This document shows positions 1 through 8,043 of a stretch of 64,000 bases of DNA, in pieces. Position 1 is the first letter of the stretch. Every line of letters starts with the position of its first letter. Under the pieces are notes generated by a model. The model saw nothing but the letters and a program-made list of their open reading frames with translations. It was not told the DNA's origin and ran no database searches. The DNA lies in contig NZ_KB905379.1 of the NCBI RefSeq assembly GCF_000379085.1, positions 304,677 to 368,676 of the forward strand, read 5' to 3'. Source of the DNA: Halomicrobium katesii DSM 19301 (GTDB taxonomy: Archaea; Halobacteriota; Halobacteria; Halobacteriales; Haloarculaceae). The position numbers and the translations under genes were made by a program.

Positions 1-1227
1 TGAGAGTGTTTGATCGACGAGTTCTGAGACGATGCGGTCACGGTCGAGGTGCGAGGAGACGATCCGCTCGGCGTCGTCCTCGCCGACGCCGCCGTACCAG
101 ACGCCGTCGGGGTAGACGGCGACCATCGGCCCCTCGCCACAGCGACCGAGACACGAGGAGCGGGTCACGCGGGCGTCACAGGCCTCCGAGTCGCGTTCGG
201 CCTGCCGGAGCCGCTCCAGGACGGCGGCCGAGCCGTCGGCCGCGCAGGTCTGGTTCGTACAGACGGCGACGTGTTTCTCCGGGGCGTCGTGTGCGTGGGG
301 TTCGTCGTCGACGTTCTCGCGGTCGGCGTGGGTCTCCTGGTGGGTCAGCGCCCGGAGCATCGCGCGCGCGCCGCCCACGTCTTCCTCGTAGCCGTCGAGT
401 TCGACCTTGTACTTGCAGGTGTCACAGGACATCTCGACGCTGTCGGTGCGGGCCTCCTGCCAGCGGTCGCCCAGCACGTCCAGCAGCCGCGAGTCCGTCC
501 CGAGGGGGTCGCCGGCCGCGGCGTCGACGTAGGGGTACTCCTCGTCGAACGCGTCGGCGCGGTCTCGAATCCGCTGGGTGAGGACCCCGTCGCCGAGCAT
601 GTACGGGAGGACGACGACGCCGTCCGGTCGCCGCTTGGCGACCGTGTGCAGCGTGTCCTCCAGGAGCGGTTCGGTCACGCCGATGAAGCCCGTCTCGACG
701 TGGTCGAACGCGCGCCCCTCGTACAGCAGGCGCGCCAGTTTGTGCGCGTCGCTGTTGGCGTCGGGGTCGCTGGAGCCCCGCGCACAGAGGACGACCGTCA
801 GGTCGTCGGCCGTGCGGTCGAGTCCGAGTTCCGCCTCGACCGCCGCCGCGCGATCGTCCAGCAGGTCCACGATCGCCGGGTGGACGCCGAGGTGTGCCCC
901 GTTGTGGATCGTCAGATCGGGATGGGCAGAGCGGGCCTGCTCGACCGCCAGCGGCACGTCGTTCTTGACGTGGCTCGCGGCGAAGAGCGAGAGCTGGACG
1001 ACGGTGACCCGCGAGACCGACGCCGCCAGTCCCGCGATGGCCGCCTCGATCGAGGGCTCGGCGAGTTCGAGAAAGCCCGCGTCGGTCGGCACGCCGAGGC
1101 GCTCCTCGACGGCCGCGGCCAGCTCCCGGACCTGTTCGTTCGACTTCTCGCGTCGAGAGCCGTGCCCGACCAGCAGGACGGCCTCGTCGTCGAGCGAGAC
1201 CGGCGTCGCGGCGGCGTCGGCGGTCAT
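1..1227 (-). CDS. cbiX: Sirohydrochlorin cobaltochelatase CbiX with C-terminal [2Fe-2S] thioredoxin-like domain (3' end outside window)
   Basis: CbiX inserts Co2+ into sirohydrochlorin at the entry to anaerobic B12 synthesis. The reading frame is open for 409 codons from ATG 1227 to the window edge with no stop seen. Residues about 17-130 carry the CbiX/SirB fold with LLVGHGSRR (His22 is a likely metal ligand). A middle segment has CDTCKY followed by a His-rich linker (HQETH, HAHD). The C-terminal part has Cys-x4-Cys and Cys-x3-Cys pairs (CTNQTC, SCLGRC), typical of thioredoxin-like [2Fe-2S] ferredoxins. The start overlaps the TGA of the upstream gene by three bases. The fused architecture is seen in the sequence; a redox or cobalt-holding role for the added domains is inference. 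Confidence 0.9.
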   Translation of the reverse strand, partial: MTADAAATPVSLDDEAVLLVGHGSRREKSNEQVRELAAAVEERLGVPTDAGFLELAEPSIEAAIAGLAASVSRVTVVQLSLFAASHVKNDVPLAVEQARSAHPDLTIHNGAHLGVHPAIVDLLDDRAAAVEAELGLDRTADDLTVVLCARGSSDPDANSDAHKLARLLYEGRAFDHVETGFIGVTEPLLEDTLHTVAKRRPDGVVVLPYMLGDGVLTQRIRDRADAFDEEYPYVDAAAGDPLGTDSRLLDVLGDRWQEARTDSVEMSCDTCKYKVELDGYEEDVGGARAMLRALTHQETHADRENVDDEPHAHDAPEKHVAVCTNQTCAADGSAAVLERLRQAERDSEACDARVTRSSCLGRCGEGPMVAVYPDGVWYGGVGEDDAERIVSSHLDRDRIVSELVDQTLS

Positions 1228-1937
1228 TCTAACGCCCCCACGTCGCTCCCGGTCGCGCGTTCGACGCTGCGCCGGAGCTTCTGGCGGCGCTGGGCCGAGT
1301 AGAGCCCCGTCTCGTCGCTGCCGGCGTACACCCACTCGGCCAACGCCGCCACGTCGGCGTCGTCGGCGAGCCCGAACCAGTAGCCCCCCGAGGACGTCTC
1401 CGAGCGGTCGTCCGTCGGCAGCGTCGGCGCTGCCTCGGCGAGCAGCGACTGGATCGTCGCCAGCAGCCGCTCGTCGTCGTGGACGAACGAGACCCCGACC
1501 GACCCGGCGGACTCGCGGAAACAGACCGTCCCGCAGGCCTCCAGCAGGCCACGCACCAGCGCCGCTCGCTCCTCGCTGAAGGCGTCGAAGCGGTAGCCAC
1601 CGGGCTGGCCGTCCAGCGGGAGACCGAGGGCCGCGCTCGCTCGGTCCGCGGGCGGGCCGAACACCCGTAGCTCGTAGGCGTCCTCGTACCGGACGATCGA
1701 GGCGTCGTGGGCCGACTCGCGCTCGGCGACGCGGTGGTCGCGGTCGGTGCGATCGGCACCCGCCACCGCCGCCAGCGCGTTCGCGGCCGTCTCGTCGCCC
1801 GCCCTGACGGTCACGCAGTCCGCGGTGAGATCGCCGTCTCCGGCGACCCGGCCCCAGAAGTACGCCGTTCCGGGCGTGACCGTCAGCAGGTCCTCGGCGG
1901 CTCTCGGCGTCGCCCTCGCGCTGTCGGCGTCACTCAT
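1224..1937 (-). CDS. Conserved protein of unknown function in the cobalamin operon
   Basis: This is a 237-residue acidic protein without an obvious catalytic motif. I chose ATG 1937, which overlaps the ferredoxin stop region, over the longer arginine-rich read-through to 2105. It contains two segments that look alike in outline (YFWGRVAGDGD near residue 30 and GGYWFGLADDAD near residue 190), so an internal repeat of a small alpha/beta unit is possible. It sits between the ferredoxin and cbiX and overlaps both, so it is almost certainly co-translated with B12 genes. I do not recognise the family; a role in cobalt handling or corrin modification is inferred from position only. Confidence 0.75.
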   Translation of the reverse strand: MSDADSARATPRAAEDLLTVTPGTAYFWGRVAGDGDLTADCVTVRAGDETAANALAAVAGADRTDRDHRVAERESAHDASIVRYEDAYELRVFGPPADRASAALGLPLDGQPGGYRFDAFSEERAALVRGLLEACGTVCFRESAGSVGVSFVHDDERLLATIQSLLAEAAPTLPTDDRSETSSGGYWFGLADDADVAALAEWVYAGSDETGLYSAQRRQKLRRSVERATGSDVGALE

Positions 1938-2172
1938 CGCTCCCCTCCGACACCGAGATCGCGTCGACCGGACAGGCGGCCGCGGCCTGTCGAGCCGCCT
2001 CGATCCGGTCGTCGTCGAACGTCGCGACGACGGTCTCCTCGCCGTCCGCGTCGGTCGCGCCGATCGTCGCCAGCCCGTCGCTGGCCTCCACGAACCGATC
2101 GTCACGGACGAGACAGGCGAAGATCCCGTCGCAGGCCGCCCGGTCGAGTGCCACGCGGTACTCAGTAGTCAT
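1930..2172 (-). CDS. Small ferredoxin, probably [3Fe-4S] type
   Basis: This 80-residue acidic protein has Cys14, Cys20 and Cys67 followed by Pro. The cluster motif is Cys-x2-Ile-x2-Cys...Cys-Pro, so the position that is cysteine in [4Fe-4S] ferredoxins is Ile17, which favours a [3Fe-4S] cluster. It overlaps cbiH2 upstream by 11 bases and the unknown gene downstream by 8. In the cbi operon it may supply electrons to a ring-contraction or reduction step, or to cobalt reduction; this is inference from context. Confidence 0.82.
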   Translation of the reverse strand: MTTEYRVALDRAACDGIFACLVRDDRFVEASDGLATIGATDADGEETVVATFDDDRIEAARQAAAACPVDAISVSEGSDE

Positions 2173-3124
2173 ACTTGGACTCGTACCCCCGCGGCGTCAC
2201 CATCCGGTCGTCCCAGACGTAGGTGTCCTCGTTGCCCACGAGGATGGTCGTCGTCATGTCGATCAGGTCGGTCTCGCCGAGGTCTTCGAGCTCGCCCAGC
2301 GTGACGATCTCGACGCTTTCGTCCTCGCGGCCCGCGCCGTGGACGATCCCCACGGGCGTGTCCGGGTCCCGGTGGTCCAGCAGGATCTCACAGCACCGCT
2401 GGAAGTTCTCCCGTCGCTTGCGGCTCCAGGGGTTGTAGACGGCGATGGTGAAGCCCTCGTCGGCGACGGCGTGCAGGCGCGACTCGATGGTCTCCATCGG
2501 CGTCAGGTGGTCGGACAGCGAGACGCTGACGGTGTCGTTGACCAGCGGTGCGCCCAGCCGCGCGCCACAGGACTGGGCCGCGGGCACGCCGGGGACGACC
2601 TCGAAGTCGACGGCGCTTGCCGTCCCGCCCTTCGATTCGAGGATCTCCAGTGCGAGGCCGGCGAGCGCGTAGACGTTGGGGTCGCCGCTGCCGATGATCG
2701 CCACGTCGTTGCCCGCCAGCGCGCGGTCGATAGCCTCCTCCGTCCGAGAGACCTCGCCACACATCGGCGTGTCGTACAGTTCCTCGGCCGACTCGGTGAT
2801 CTCCGCTGGCAGCAGGTCGACGTAGGTCGTGTAGCCGACGATGTGCTCCGCGTCGAGCAGCGCGCCCCGCGCCCGCTGGGTCATCCCCTCGGGCTGGCCG
2901 GGACCGAGCCCGACCGCCACGAGGCGGCCGGGGTCGGCGTCGAAGTCGTCGACGGTCGCGCCGACCTTCTCGTCGGTCGTCGAATCCGAGCCGCCACAGC
3001 CGGAACCGGACGACGAACTGTCGCCGCTGGCCCCGCACGTGGCGGCGCTGTCGTCGTCGGTACTGCTCGCGCCACAGTTCGATTCGGTGTCGGTACTCGC
3101 GTCGGTGGTGTCGTCAGTGCTCAT
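2162..3124 (-). CDS. cbiH: Cobalt-precorrin-3 C17-methyltransferase paralogue CbiH2
   Basis: This SAM-dependent tetrapyrrole methylase belongs to the ring-contraction step of anaerobic cobalamin synthesis. The SAM-binding motif VAVGLGPGQPEGMT lies near residue 72 and the family motif GSGDPNVYALAG near residue 145. Its 320 residues exceed a usual CbiH (about 240-260) because of a Ser/Asp-rich N-terminal extension. That extension carries Cys17, Cys30 and Cys43, each followed by Gly and spaced exactly 13 residues apart. The gene directly follows its paralogue with 3 bases between them. Two adjacent CbiH paralogues are common in haloarchaea; which one performs the methylation is not clear. Confidence 0.88.
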   Translation of the reverse strand: MSTDDTTDASTDTESNCGASSTDDDSAATCGASGDSSSSGSGCGGSDSTTDEKVGATVDDFDADPGRLVAVGLGPGQPEGMTQRARGALLDAEHIVGYTTYVDLLPAEITESAEELYDTPMCGEVSRTEEAIDRALAGNDVAIIGSGDPNVYALAGLALEILESKGGTASAVDFEVVPGVPAAQSCGARLGAPLVNDTVSVSLSDHLTPMETIESRLHAVADEGFTIAVYNPWSRKRRENFQRCCEILLDHRDPDTPVGIVHGAGREDESVEIVTLGELEDLGETDLIDMTTTILVGNEDTYVWDDRMVTPRGYESKYDY

Positions 3125-3127
3125 TGT

Positions 3128-4048
3128 TCAGAAGTCGTCGACGTCACGCCCGCCGCGCGGGGTGACGAGGTGTTTGCCGTAGTCGTTCTCCCAGACCTCC
3201 GTCTCGTGGTTGCCCACGAGGATCGAGGTGCCCATGCCGCCGACCTCGTCGTCGTGGTCGGTCGCCGCGCCCAGCGTCGTGATCGTGTGGGTCTCGTCCT
3301 CCAGATTGCGACCGGCCTCGCCGCGGCCGGCGTCGTTGAAGATGCCCACCGGTACGTCGTCGGCCCGCTCCTCGCGGAGCACGTCGATGGCGCGCTCGTA
3401 GTCGCGCCAGCAGTTGTAGAGGACGACGACGAAGCCGCTGATCGCCGCGGCCCGGAGCTTCTCCTCGATCTCGTCCCAGCCGCGCCACTTGTCGGACAGC
3501 GAGATCGTACAGAAGTCGTTCGACAGCGGCGCGCCGAGGTTGGCCGCGCCGCCGAGCGCCGCCGTCACGCCGGGGACGACCTCGATGGGCACGTCGGTCG
3601 CGCCCTCGGCCTCGGCCATCGTGTACAGCAGGTCGCTCTTGCCGTAGACGTTCGGGTCGCCGCCCGAGACGTGGGCCACGTCCTCTCCCGCTCGAACCCG
3701 CTCGAAGGCCTCTCTGGCGAGTTCGATCTGGCGGCCCATCGAGGAGCGCACCAGCTCCTGGCGGGTCCCGTTCGGCCGTTCGAGGACGGTCCCCGACTCG
3801 CTGTCGGCCCCTCCGTCCGCGACCGCCTCGATCGCCGCGCTCTCGGGTGGCAGCGTGCCGTCCTTGCGGAGGAACTCCTGGTAGAGGTTGGAGGCGATGA
3901 CGCAGTCCGCGGTGCGGATCACGTCTTTGGCCTCCTGTGTCATCGCGTGGGGGAGGCCGGGACCGATCCCGACGACGGAGAGCGTGCCGTATTCCTCGGC
4001 GTCGGTTGAGCCGCTCGCGTCCGAATCGCCGGGCGACTCCGCTGCCAT
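3128..4048 (-). CDS. cbiH: Cobalt-precorrin-3 C17-methyltransferase CbiH1
   Basis: CbiH methylates C17 and contracts the corrin ring. The 306-residue protein shows SVVGIGPGLPHAMT (SAM loop, near residue 24), VSGGDPNVYGKSDLLY and VPGVTAALGGAANLGAPLSNDF, all classic for the family. An acidic N-terminal tail of about 20 residues precedes the domain. It is separated from cbiG by one base and from cbiH2 by three, which points to tight translational coupling. The start ATG at 4048 is the only sensible one. Confidence 0.92.
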   Translation of the reverse strand: MAAESPGDSDASGSTDAEEYGTLSVVGIGPGLPHAMTQEAKDVIRTADCVIASNLYQEFLRKDGTLPPESAAIEAVADGGADSESGTVLERPNGTRQELVRSSMGRQIELAREAFERVRAGEDVAHVSGGDPNVYGKSDLLYTMAEAEGATDVPIEVVPGVTAALGGAANLGAPLSNDFCTISLSDKWRGWDEIEEKLRAAAISGFVVVLYNCWRDYERAIDVLREERADDVPVGIFNDAGRGEAGRNLEDETHTITTLGAATDHDDEVGGMGTSILVGNHETEVWENDYGKHLVTPRGGRDVDDF

Positions 4049-4049
4049 T

Positions 4050-5036
4050 CTACCGCCCCACCGCCACGGTGACGGCGTCGTCGAAGCGCTCCTTCTCGCG
4101 GGCGAGGTCGTGCTCGCGGCCGCCAGCGATGGCCGAGGCCTCCGCGATGCCCGGCCAGCCGATCAGCTCCTTCGACCGGGAGGGCGAGGGGCCCTCGAAC
4201 GCTTCCAGAGTCTCTTTCTCGAAGAGGACGACGCCGGCCCCGATCTCCTGGGCGGCCTCGTAGAGCCCGTCTTCGCCCTCCTTTCGGGTCCCCGTGGCGA
4301 CGAAGTCCACGTCCGAGCGGTCGAGATCCAGGTCGTCGAGCGCGGCGTCCCAGGCGTCGAGCACCTGCTGGGTGTCGACGCCGGAGACCGTCCCCGTCCC
4401 CAGCACCACGCCGTCGTCTCCGTTGCGCTTGAGCACGGTCACGTCGTCGCCCACGAGGACGGCCTTCGGGCCGTCGAGTCGCGCCACGGGACCCAGTTCC
4501 TCGTTCAGCACCGCGAGGTTCGTCGCCACCGTCGAGTCGCCGTTGACGACGTGGGTGTCCAGCGCTTTCGCCTTGCTCTCGACGCCCTGCTTGCCCGCGG
4601 CCTCGCTCGCGGTCGTCATCGCCGGCACCGCGCCGAGGCGGGCGAGGTCGTTGGCGACCTGATTGGCACCGTGGTGGCCCCCGGTGATCGGGATGGCCCA
4701 GGTCAGGGCCTCGTCGATCACGACGATCGCGGGGTCGTCCCACTTGTCGTCGAGCAGCGGCGCGGTCTTTCGCATCGCGATGCCCGAGGCCATCAGGCCG
4801 ACGAAGCAGTCGTACTCGCCCCAGTGCTCCTCGAACACGTCGCCGTGGTACTCGACGATGTCGACGCTCTCGTAGTCGTCGCCGATCTCGGCCTCGATCT
4901 CGCGCGCGGTGTCGAGCTTGCGCTCGAAGCTGATGATCGCGATCTCCTCGGCCACCTCGCCGTCCGAGTCGGGCGTCGAACAGTGGCCGCTCGATTCCTC
5001 GTTGCCTGTGTCGTTGTCGTCTGTTTCGGTACTCAT
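4050..5036 (-). CDS. cbiG: Cobalt-precorrin-5A hydrolase CbiG
   Basis: CbiG opens the delta-lactone of cobalt-precorrin-5A and releases acetaldehyde. Typical segments are FVGLMASGIAMRKTAPLLDDKWDDPAIVV (cut here: MASGIAMR), VIDEALTWAIPITGGHHGAN with the conserved GGHHGAN, and the C-terminal VATGTRKEGEDGLYEAA. Length is 328 residues, normal for archaeal CbiG. The first 28 residues are acidic and contain one Cys. It lies between cbiF (4 bases) and cbiH1 (1 base) in the same operon. Confidence 0.93.
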   Translation of the reverse strand: MSTETDDNDTGNEESSGHCSTPDSDGEVAEEIAIISFERKLDTAREIEAEIGDDYESVDIVEYHGDVFEEHWGEYDCFVGLMASGIAMRKTAPLLDDKWDDPAIVVIDEALTWAIPITGGHHGANQVANDLARLGAVPAMTTASEAAGKQGVESKAKALDTHVVNGDSTVATNLAVLNEELGPVARLDGPKAVLVGDDVTVLKRNGDDGVVLGTGTVSGVDTQQVLDAWDAALDDLDLDRSDVDFVATGTRKEGEDGLYEAAQEIGAGVVLFEKETLEAFEGPSPSRSKELIGWPGIAEASAIAGGREHDLAREKERFDDAVTVAVGR

Positions 5037-5039
5037 GTA

Positions 5040-5903
5040 TCAGTCGTCCGCCTCGCTCTCGCTTCCGTCGCGATTCGCCCAGCCGTCGTACAGATACGAG
5101 CGTTCGTAGCCCGCCTTCCGGGCCGCGTCGCCGATCACGACCATCGCCGAGGCGCGGTAGCCGGCGGCCTCGACGCGGTCGCCGATCGTCTCGATCGTTC
5201 CCTCGATCACGTCCTCGTCCGGCCAGGAGGCGTGATAGACGACGGCGACCGGGGTGTCCGGGTCGTGACCGTCGTCGAGCAGGCGGTCCATCGTCTCGGC
5301 GACGGCGTGGGTCCCCAGATAGAGGCAGGTCGTCACGTCGCCCATCTCGACGAACTCGGAGATGTGGTCGTCCTCGGCGTCGAGGGTCTTGCCCTGCGGG
5401 CGGGTGAAGGCGACGTGGTTCGCCACGCCGTTCAGGGTCAGCTGGGTCCGCAGCGTCGCACTCGCCGCGAACGCCGAGGTCACGCCGGGGACGATGTAGG
5501 TCGGAACGCCCTCGTGTTCCAGCGCGTCCATCTGTTCCAGCGCCGCGCCGTAGATCGCCGGATCGCCGCTGTGGAGCCGCACCACGTCACGCCCGTCCTC
5601 GTAGGCGTCTCGCATCAGCGGCACCAGCTCTTCGAGGTCCTTGCCGATGCTCGAAACCCGTTCGGCGTCCGCACAGTAGGCGTCGAGCAGCTCGCTGTTG
5701 ACCAGCGAGCCGGCGTGGACGACCAGATCCGCGTCCTCGACCAGTTCCCTGCCGGTGACCGTCAGCAGTCCCGGATCGCCGGGGCCGGCACCGACGAAGG
5801 GGATCCCGTCCTGTACGTCGCCAGCGGCGTGGGCCTGTATCCGGTCGTCGCGGTCCTCGCGGTCGTCCGCGGCCGCGTCGATCGCGTCCTGTGGGTCAGT
5901 CAT
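5040..5903 (-). CDS. cbiF: Cobalt-precorrin-4 C11-methyltransferase CbiF
   Basis: CbiF transfers a SAM methyl group to C11 of cobalt-precorrin-4. The 287-residue protein has IPFVGAGPGDPGLLTV near residue 34, VVRLHSGDPAIYGA near residue 117 and VPGVTSAFAASATLR, all hallmarks of the CbiF/CobM family. I chose ATG 5903, which overlaps the cbiL stop by four bases; the much longer frame reaching 6695 is arginine-rich read-through across cbiL. The first 33 residues are a poorly conserved acidic extension. Confidence 0.93.
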   Translation of the reverse strand: MTDPQDAIDAAADDREDRDDRIQAHAAGDVQDGIPFVGAGPGDPGLLTVTGRELVEDADLVVHAGSLVNSELLDAYCADAERVSSIGKDLEELVPLMRDAYEDGRDVVRLHSGDPAIYGAALEQMDALEHEGVPTYIVPGVTSAFAASATLRTQLTLNGVANHVAFTRPQGKTLDAEDDHISEFVEMGDVTTCLYLGTHAVAETMDRLLDDGHDPDTPVAVVYHASWPDEDVIEGTIETIGDRVEAAGYRASAMVVIGDAARKAGYERSYLYDGWANRDGSESEADD

Positions 5904-6670
5904 CGCTGTCCCCCCGCGGACGCGTCGGCGCTGGCATCGCCGTCGGTCGCCTCGACGGCCGTCCCGGCCTCTCCCCGCTCGTCTGCCGTCTCGAAGGTCG
6001 CCGTCGCCGGCTCGGCTTCGAGCCCTCGCTTCTCGGCGTAGGCCAGCGTGTAGTAGTCCCGTTCCGCGAGTTCCTCGGGGTCGTCGGTGACGACCGTCTC
6101 TCCCTGTTCCATGTAGAGCCGGCGGCCGTAGACGACCTCGTAGCCGGCGTCGACGAGCCGTTCGTGGGTCGCCGGCACGTCCGTCACCTTGAACAGCACC
6201 ATCCGGTCTGGCCCGGTCGGGGCCGCGCCGCGGGCCGCCTCGTGGAGCGTGAGGCTCGCGCCGGCCGCCACTTCGACGCCAAGCGCCGTCGTGAACGCGC
6301 TGACGGCGCTGACGCCGGGAATCGTCTCGACGGTCACGTCGGGGTGGAACGCGTCCAGCGTCCGGCGCAGGTGGCCGAACGTCGAGTAGACGTTCGGGTC
6401 CCCGAGCGTCACGAACGCCGCCGTCCCGTCGCGGGCTCGCGGTGCGATCTCGGCGGCGGCCGCCTTCCAGGCCCGGCGGAGTTCGTCCTCGTCGCGAGTC
6501 ATCGGGAAGTCGAGGTCTCCGATCCGGTCCTCGTCGACGTACGCCGTCGCGACCGACCGCGAGAGCCTGCCGGGCGTGTACACCACGTCGGCGGTTTCGA
6601 GGACCTCGCGCCCGCGCACGGTCACGAGGTCGGCGTCCCCGGGGCCGAGCCCGACGCCGTAGAGGGTCAC
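5900..6670 (-). CDS. cbiL: Cobalt-precorrin-2 C20-methyltransferase CbiL
   Basis: CbiL methylates C20 of cobalt-factor II/precorrin-2. The protein starts straight into the SAM site (LYGVGLGPGDADLVTV) and has FVTLGDPNVYSTFGHL and IPGVSAVSAFTTALGV. Its 256 residues match the family; the last 25 are a low-complexity Ala/Asp/Gly tail. It overlaps cbiT and cbiF by four bases on each side. Confidence 0.93.
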   Translation of the reverse strand: MTLYGVGLGPGDADLVTVRGREVLETADVVYTPGRLSRSVATAYVDEDRIGDLDFPMTRDEDELRRAWKAAAAEIAPRARDGTAAFVTLGDPNVYSTFGHLRRTLDAFHPDVTVETIPGVSAVSAFTTALGVEVAAGASLTLHEAARGAAPTGPDRMVLFKVTDVPATHERLVDAGYEVVYGRRLYMEQGETVVTDDPEELAERDYYTLAYAEKRGLEAEPATATFETADERGEAGTAVEATDGDASADASAGGQR

Positions 6671-7227
6671 TGCTCTCTCTCCCGGTTCCCCGCACCGCCG
6701 ACGAGCATGTACACCGGGTTCTCGGCGTCGAAGCTCGTCGCCCCGGCGAGTTCGTAGCCGTGGCTCACCTGGAACTGGACGACCTCGTCGAGGATCTCTC
6801 GCTCGCGGAACGCCTCGGTCGCGCTACCCGCCACTTCGAGCCGCGAGACGTTCATCACGATCCGATCGACCTCGGTCTCGACGGCGTGGTCGAGGATCGC
6901 CTCGTAGTTCCGACTCCCGCCCAGAAAGAGCGCGTCGGCGTCGTCGGGGAGTCCGTCGGGGGCCTCGGCCTCGCGGACGGTCACGTCGGCGGCCGCGTCG
7001 TTGGCCGCGAGGTTCTTGCGCGTCGTTGCAACCTTACTTGCCTTGCGCTCCAGGGCAGTGATCGATCCGGCCCGGCGACTCGCCTGGATCGTCACGGCAC
7101 CGGTACAGGAACCGACTTCGACGAAGTGGTCGTCCGGGCCGAGAGCGAGCTTGTCGAGCAGGACGGCCCTGACTTCCGGCTTCGTCGGGCCTGCCTTGGC
7201 GTCGTGGGGAAGCGATACGTGCGCCAT
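6667..7227 (-). CDS. cbiT: Cobalt-precorrin-6B C15-methyltransferase/decarboxylase subunit CbiT
   Basis: CbiT is a SAM methyltransferase that methylates C15 and decarboxylates the C12 acetate of cobalt-precorrin-6B. The motif VEVGSCTGAVTIQASR (near residue 36) is the CbiT-type SAM motif I, and LFLGGSRNYEAIL follows. I chose ATG 7227 (MAHVSLPHDAKAG) over 7260 because the conserved part begins there and the extra 11 residues cross the promoter. It is the first gene of the operon; a perfect 9-bp inverted repeat lies 25-48 bases upstream. Confidence 0.9.
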   Translation of the reverse strand: MAHVSLPHDAKAGPTKPEVRAVLLDKLALGPDDHFVEVGSCTGAVTIQASRRAGSITALERKASKVATTRKNLAANDAAADVTVREAEAPDGLPDDADALFLGGSRNYEAILDHAVETEVDRIVMNVSRLEVAGSATEAFREREILDEVVQFQVSHGYELAGATSFDAENPVYMLVGGAGNREREQ

Positions 7228-7251
7228 CGGCGAACACAAAGCTCGTTGTGC

Positions 7252-7275
7252 GTAAAACAATTTTGGTTGTTTTAC
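7252..7275. promoter_or_regulatory. Perfect inverted repeat at the cbi operon promoter, candidate operator
   Basis: GTAAAACAA at 7252-7260 and TTGTTTTAC at 7267-7275 are exact reverse complements separated by six bases (TTTTGG). On the minus strand the repeat covers the region expected for the TATA box of cbiT (ATG 7227), and it is the only AT-rich stretch in this gap. A repressor bound here would occlude TBP/TFB. The cognate factor is unknown, and no regulator gene is adjacent except the HalX response regulator further upstream. Confidence 0.55.
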
Positions 7276-7315
7276 CCCAAAGGAGCTTTCGTCTGGCTGG
7301 GCCCCGGCGGCGGCC

Positions 7316-7873
7316 CTAGCTTCCCCGCTCGATCTGTTCGTGGGTCTCGACGACGCTCTCGAAGTCGTCGATCTCGGCTTCGAGTTGCCCGCGGAGCTCG
7401 CTCGCCCGCCGCTTTAGCTCCTGGTACTCCTCGCTGTCGGCCAGCTCGTACTGTGGCTGCTCGGATTCGAGCACGTCGAGTTTCGATCGGAGCTCGAAGA
7501 ACTCGTCGAGCCGCTCGTCGAGCTCTCGGTCGACGTGCTGGGCGACCGTCTCGCCGTCGATCGGTTTCGTCAGGTAGTCGTCGAAGTCCATCTCCAGAAT
7601 GTTGAGGTCCGGACCGACGGCGGTCGCCATGATCACGGGACAGTCGTACCCTCGCTCGCGCAACTCGGCGAGCACGTCGTCCCCGTGCAGCTCCGGCATT
7701 CGCCGGTCGAGCAACACGGCGTCGACGTCGTCGTCGATGGCGTCGAGACCGGCGGCTCCACCGATCGCGACGCGTGTCTCGAACGCCTCGTCGAGGGCGA
7801 GCGCGTACGTCTCGGCCACGCTCTCCTCGTCTTCGACGACGAGGACGAGCGGCCGGTGATCCGTTCGTGCCAC
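7316..7873 (-). CDS. Response regulator with receiver and HalX domains
   Basis: The protein has 185 residues from GTG 7873. The receiver domain (about residues 9-120) has the acidic pair E14/D15, phosphoacceptor Asp56 in AVLLDRRMP, and the conserved Lys in YLTKPI. A HalX domain follows (about 125-185), predicted helical, with a long charged coil (SEEYQELKRRASELRG). HalX regulators are haloarchaeal and have no classical DNA-binding domain. The GTG is supported because the frame upstream to 8209 is arginine-rich nonsense. No partner kinase is adjacent. Confidence 0.85.
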   Translation of the reverse strand: MARTDHRPLVLVVEDEESVAETYALALDEAFETRVAIGGAAGLDAIDDDVDAVLLDRRMPELHGDDVLAELRERGYDCPVIMATAVGPDLNILEMDFDDYLTKPIDGETVAQHVDRELDERLDEFFELRSKLDVLESEQPQYELADSEEYQELKRRASELRGQLEAEIDDFESVVETHEQIERGS

Positions 7874-7991
7874 GTTTGTGGTCGTAGGGTCCCTGACGCA
7901 AAGAAGCTGACTGCAGTCGGGACGGCCTCGGTTGCCGTCGATTCGTATCGCCTTTCTCGTCACGAAACCACCACGGGCGTTTCGGTGATTT

Positions 7992-8024
7992 GATAGTGTC
8001 CGACAGTCGGATACCCGATAGTGA
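7992..8024. promoter_or_regulatory. Divergent intergenic region with GATAGTG direct repeats around a small palindrome
   Basis: Between the HalX regulator (minus) and trkH (plus), GATAGTG occurs at 7992-7998 and 8018-8024. Between them is TCCGA-CAG-TCGGA (7999-8011). This is about 20-50 bases upstream of the trkH start at 8044 and could be a promoter-proximal regulator site. Evidence is only the symmetry and position. Confidence 0.3.
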
Positions 8025-8043
8025 TGTGCGGGCGTGGTCGGCC

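Noticed and set aside
7228-7315. B12 riboswitch upstream of cbiT
   Set aside because: The gap is only 88 bases, has no B12-box-like sequence and carries a DNA-type inverted repeat; archaeal transcripts here are likely leaderless.
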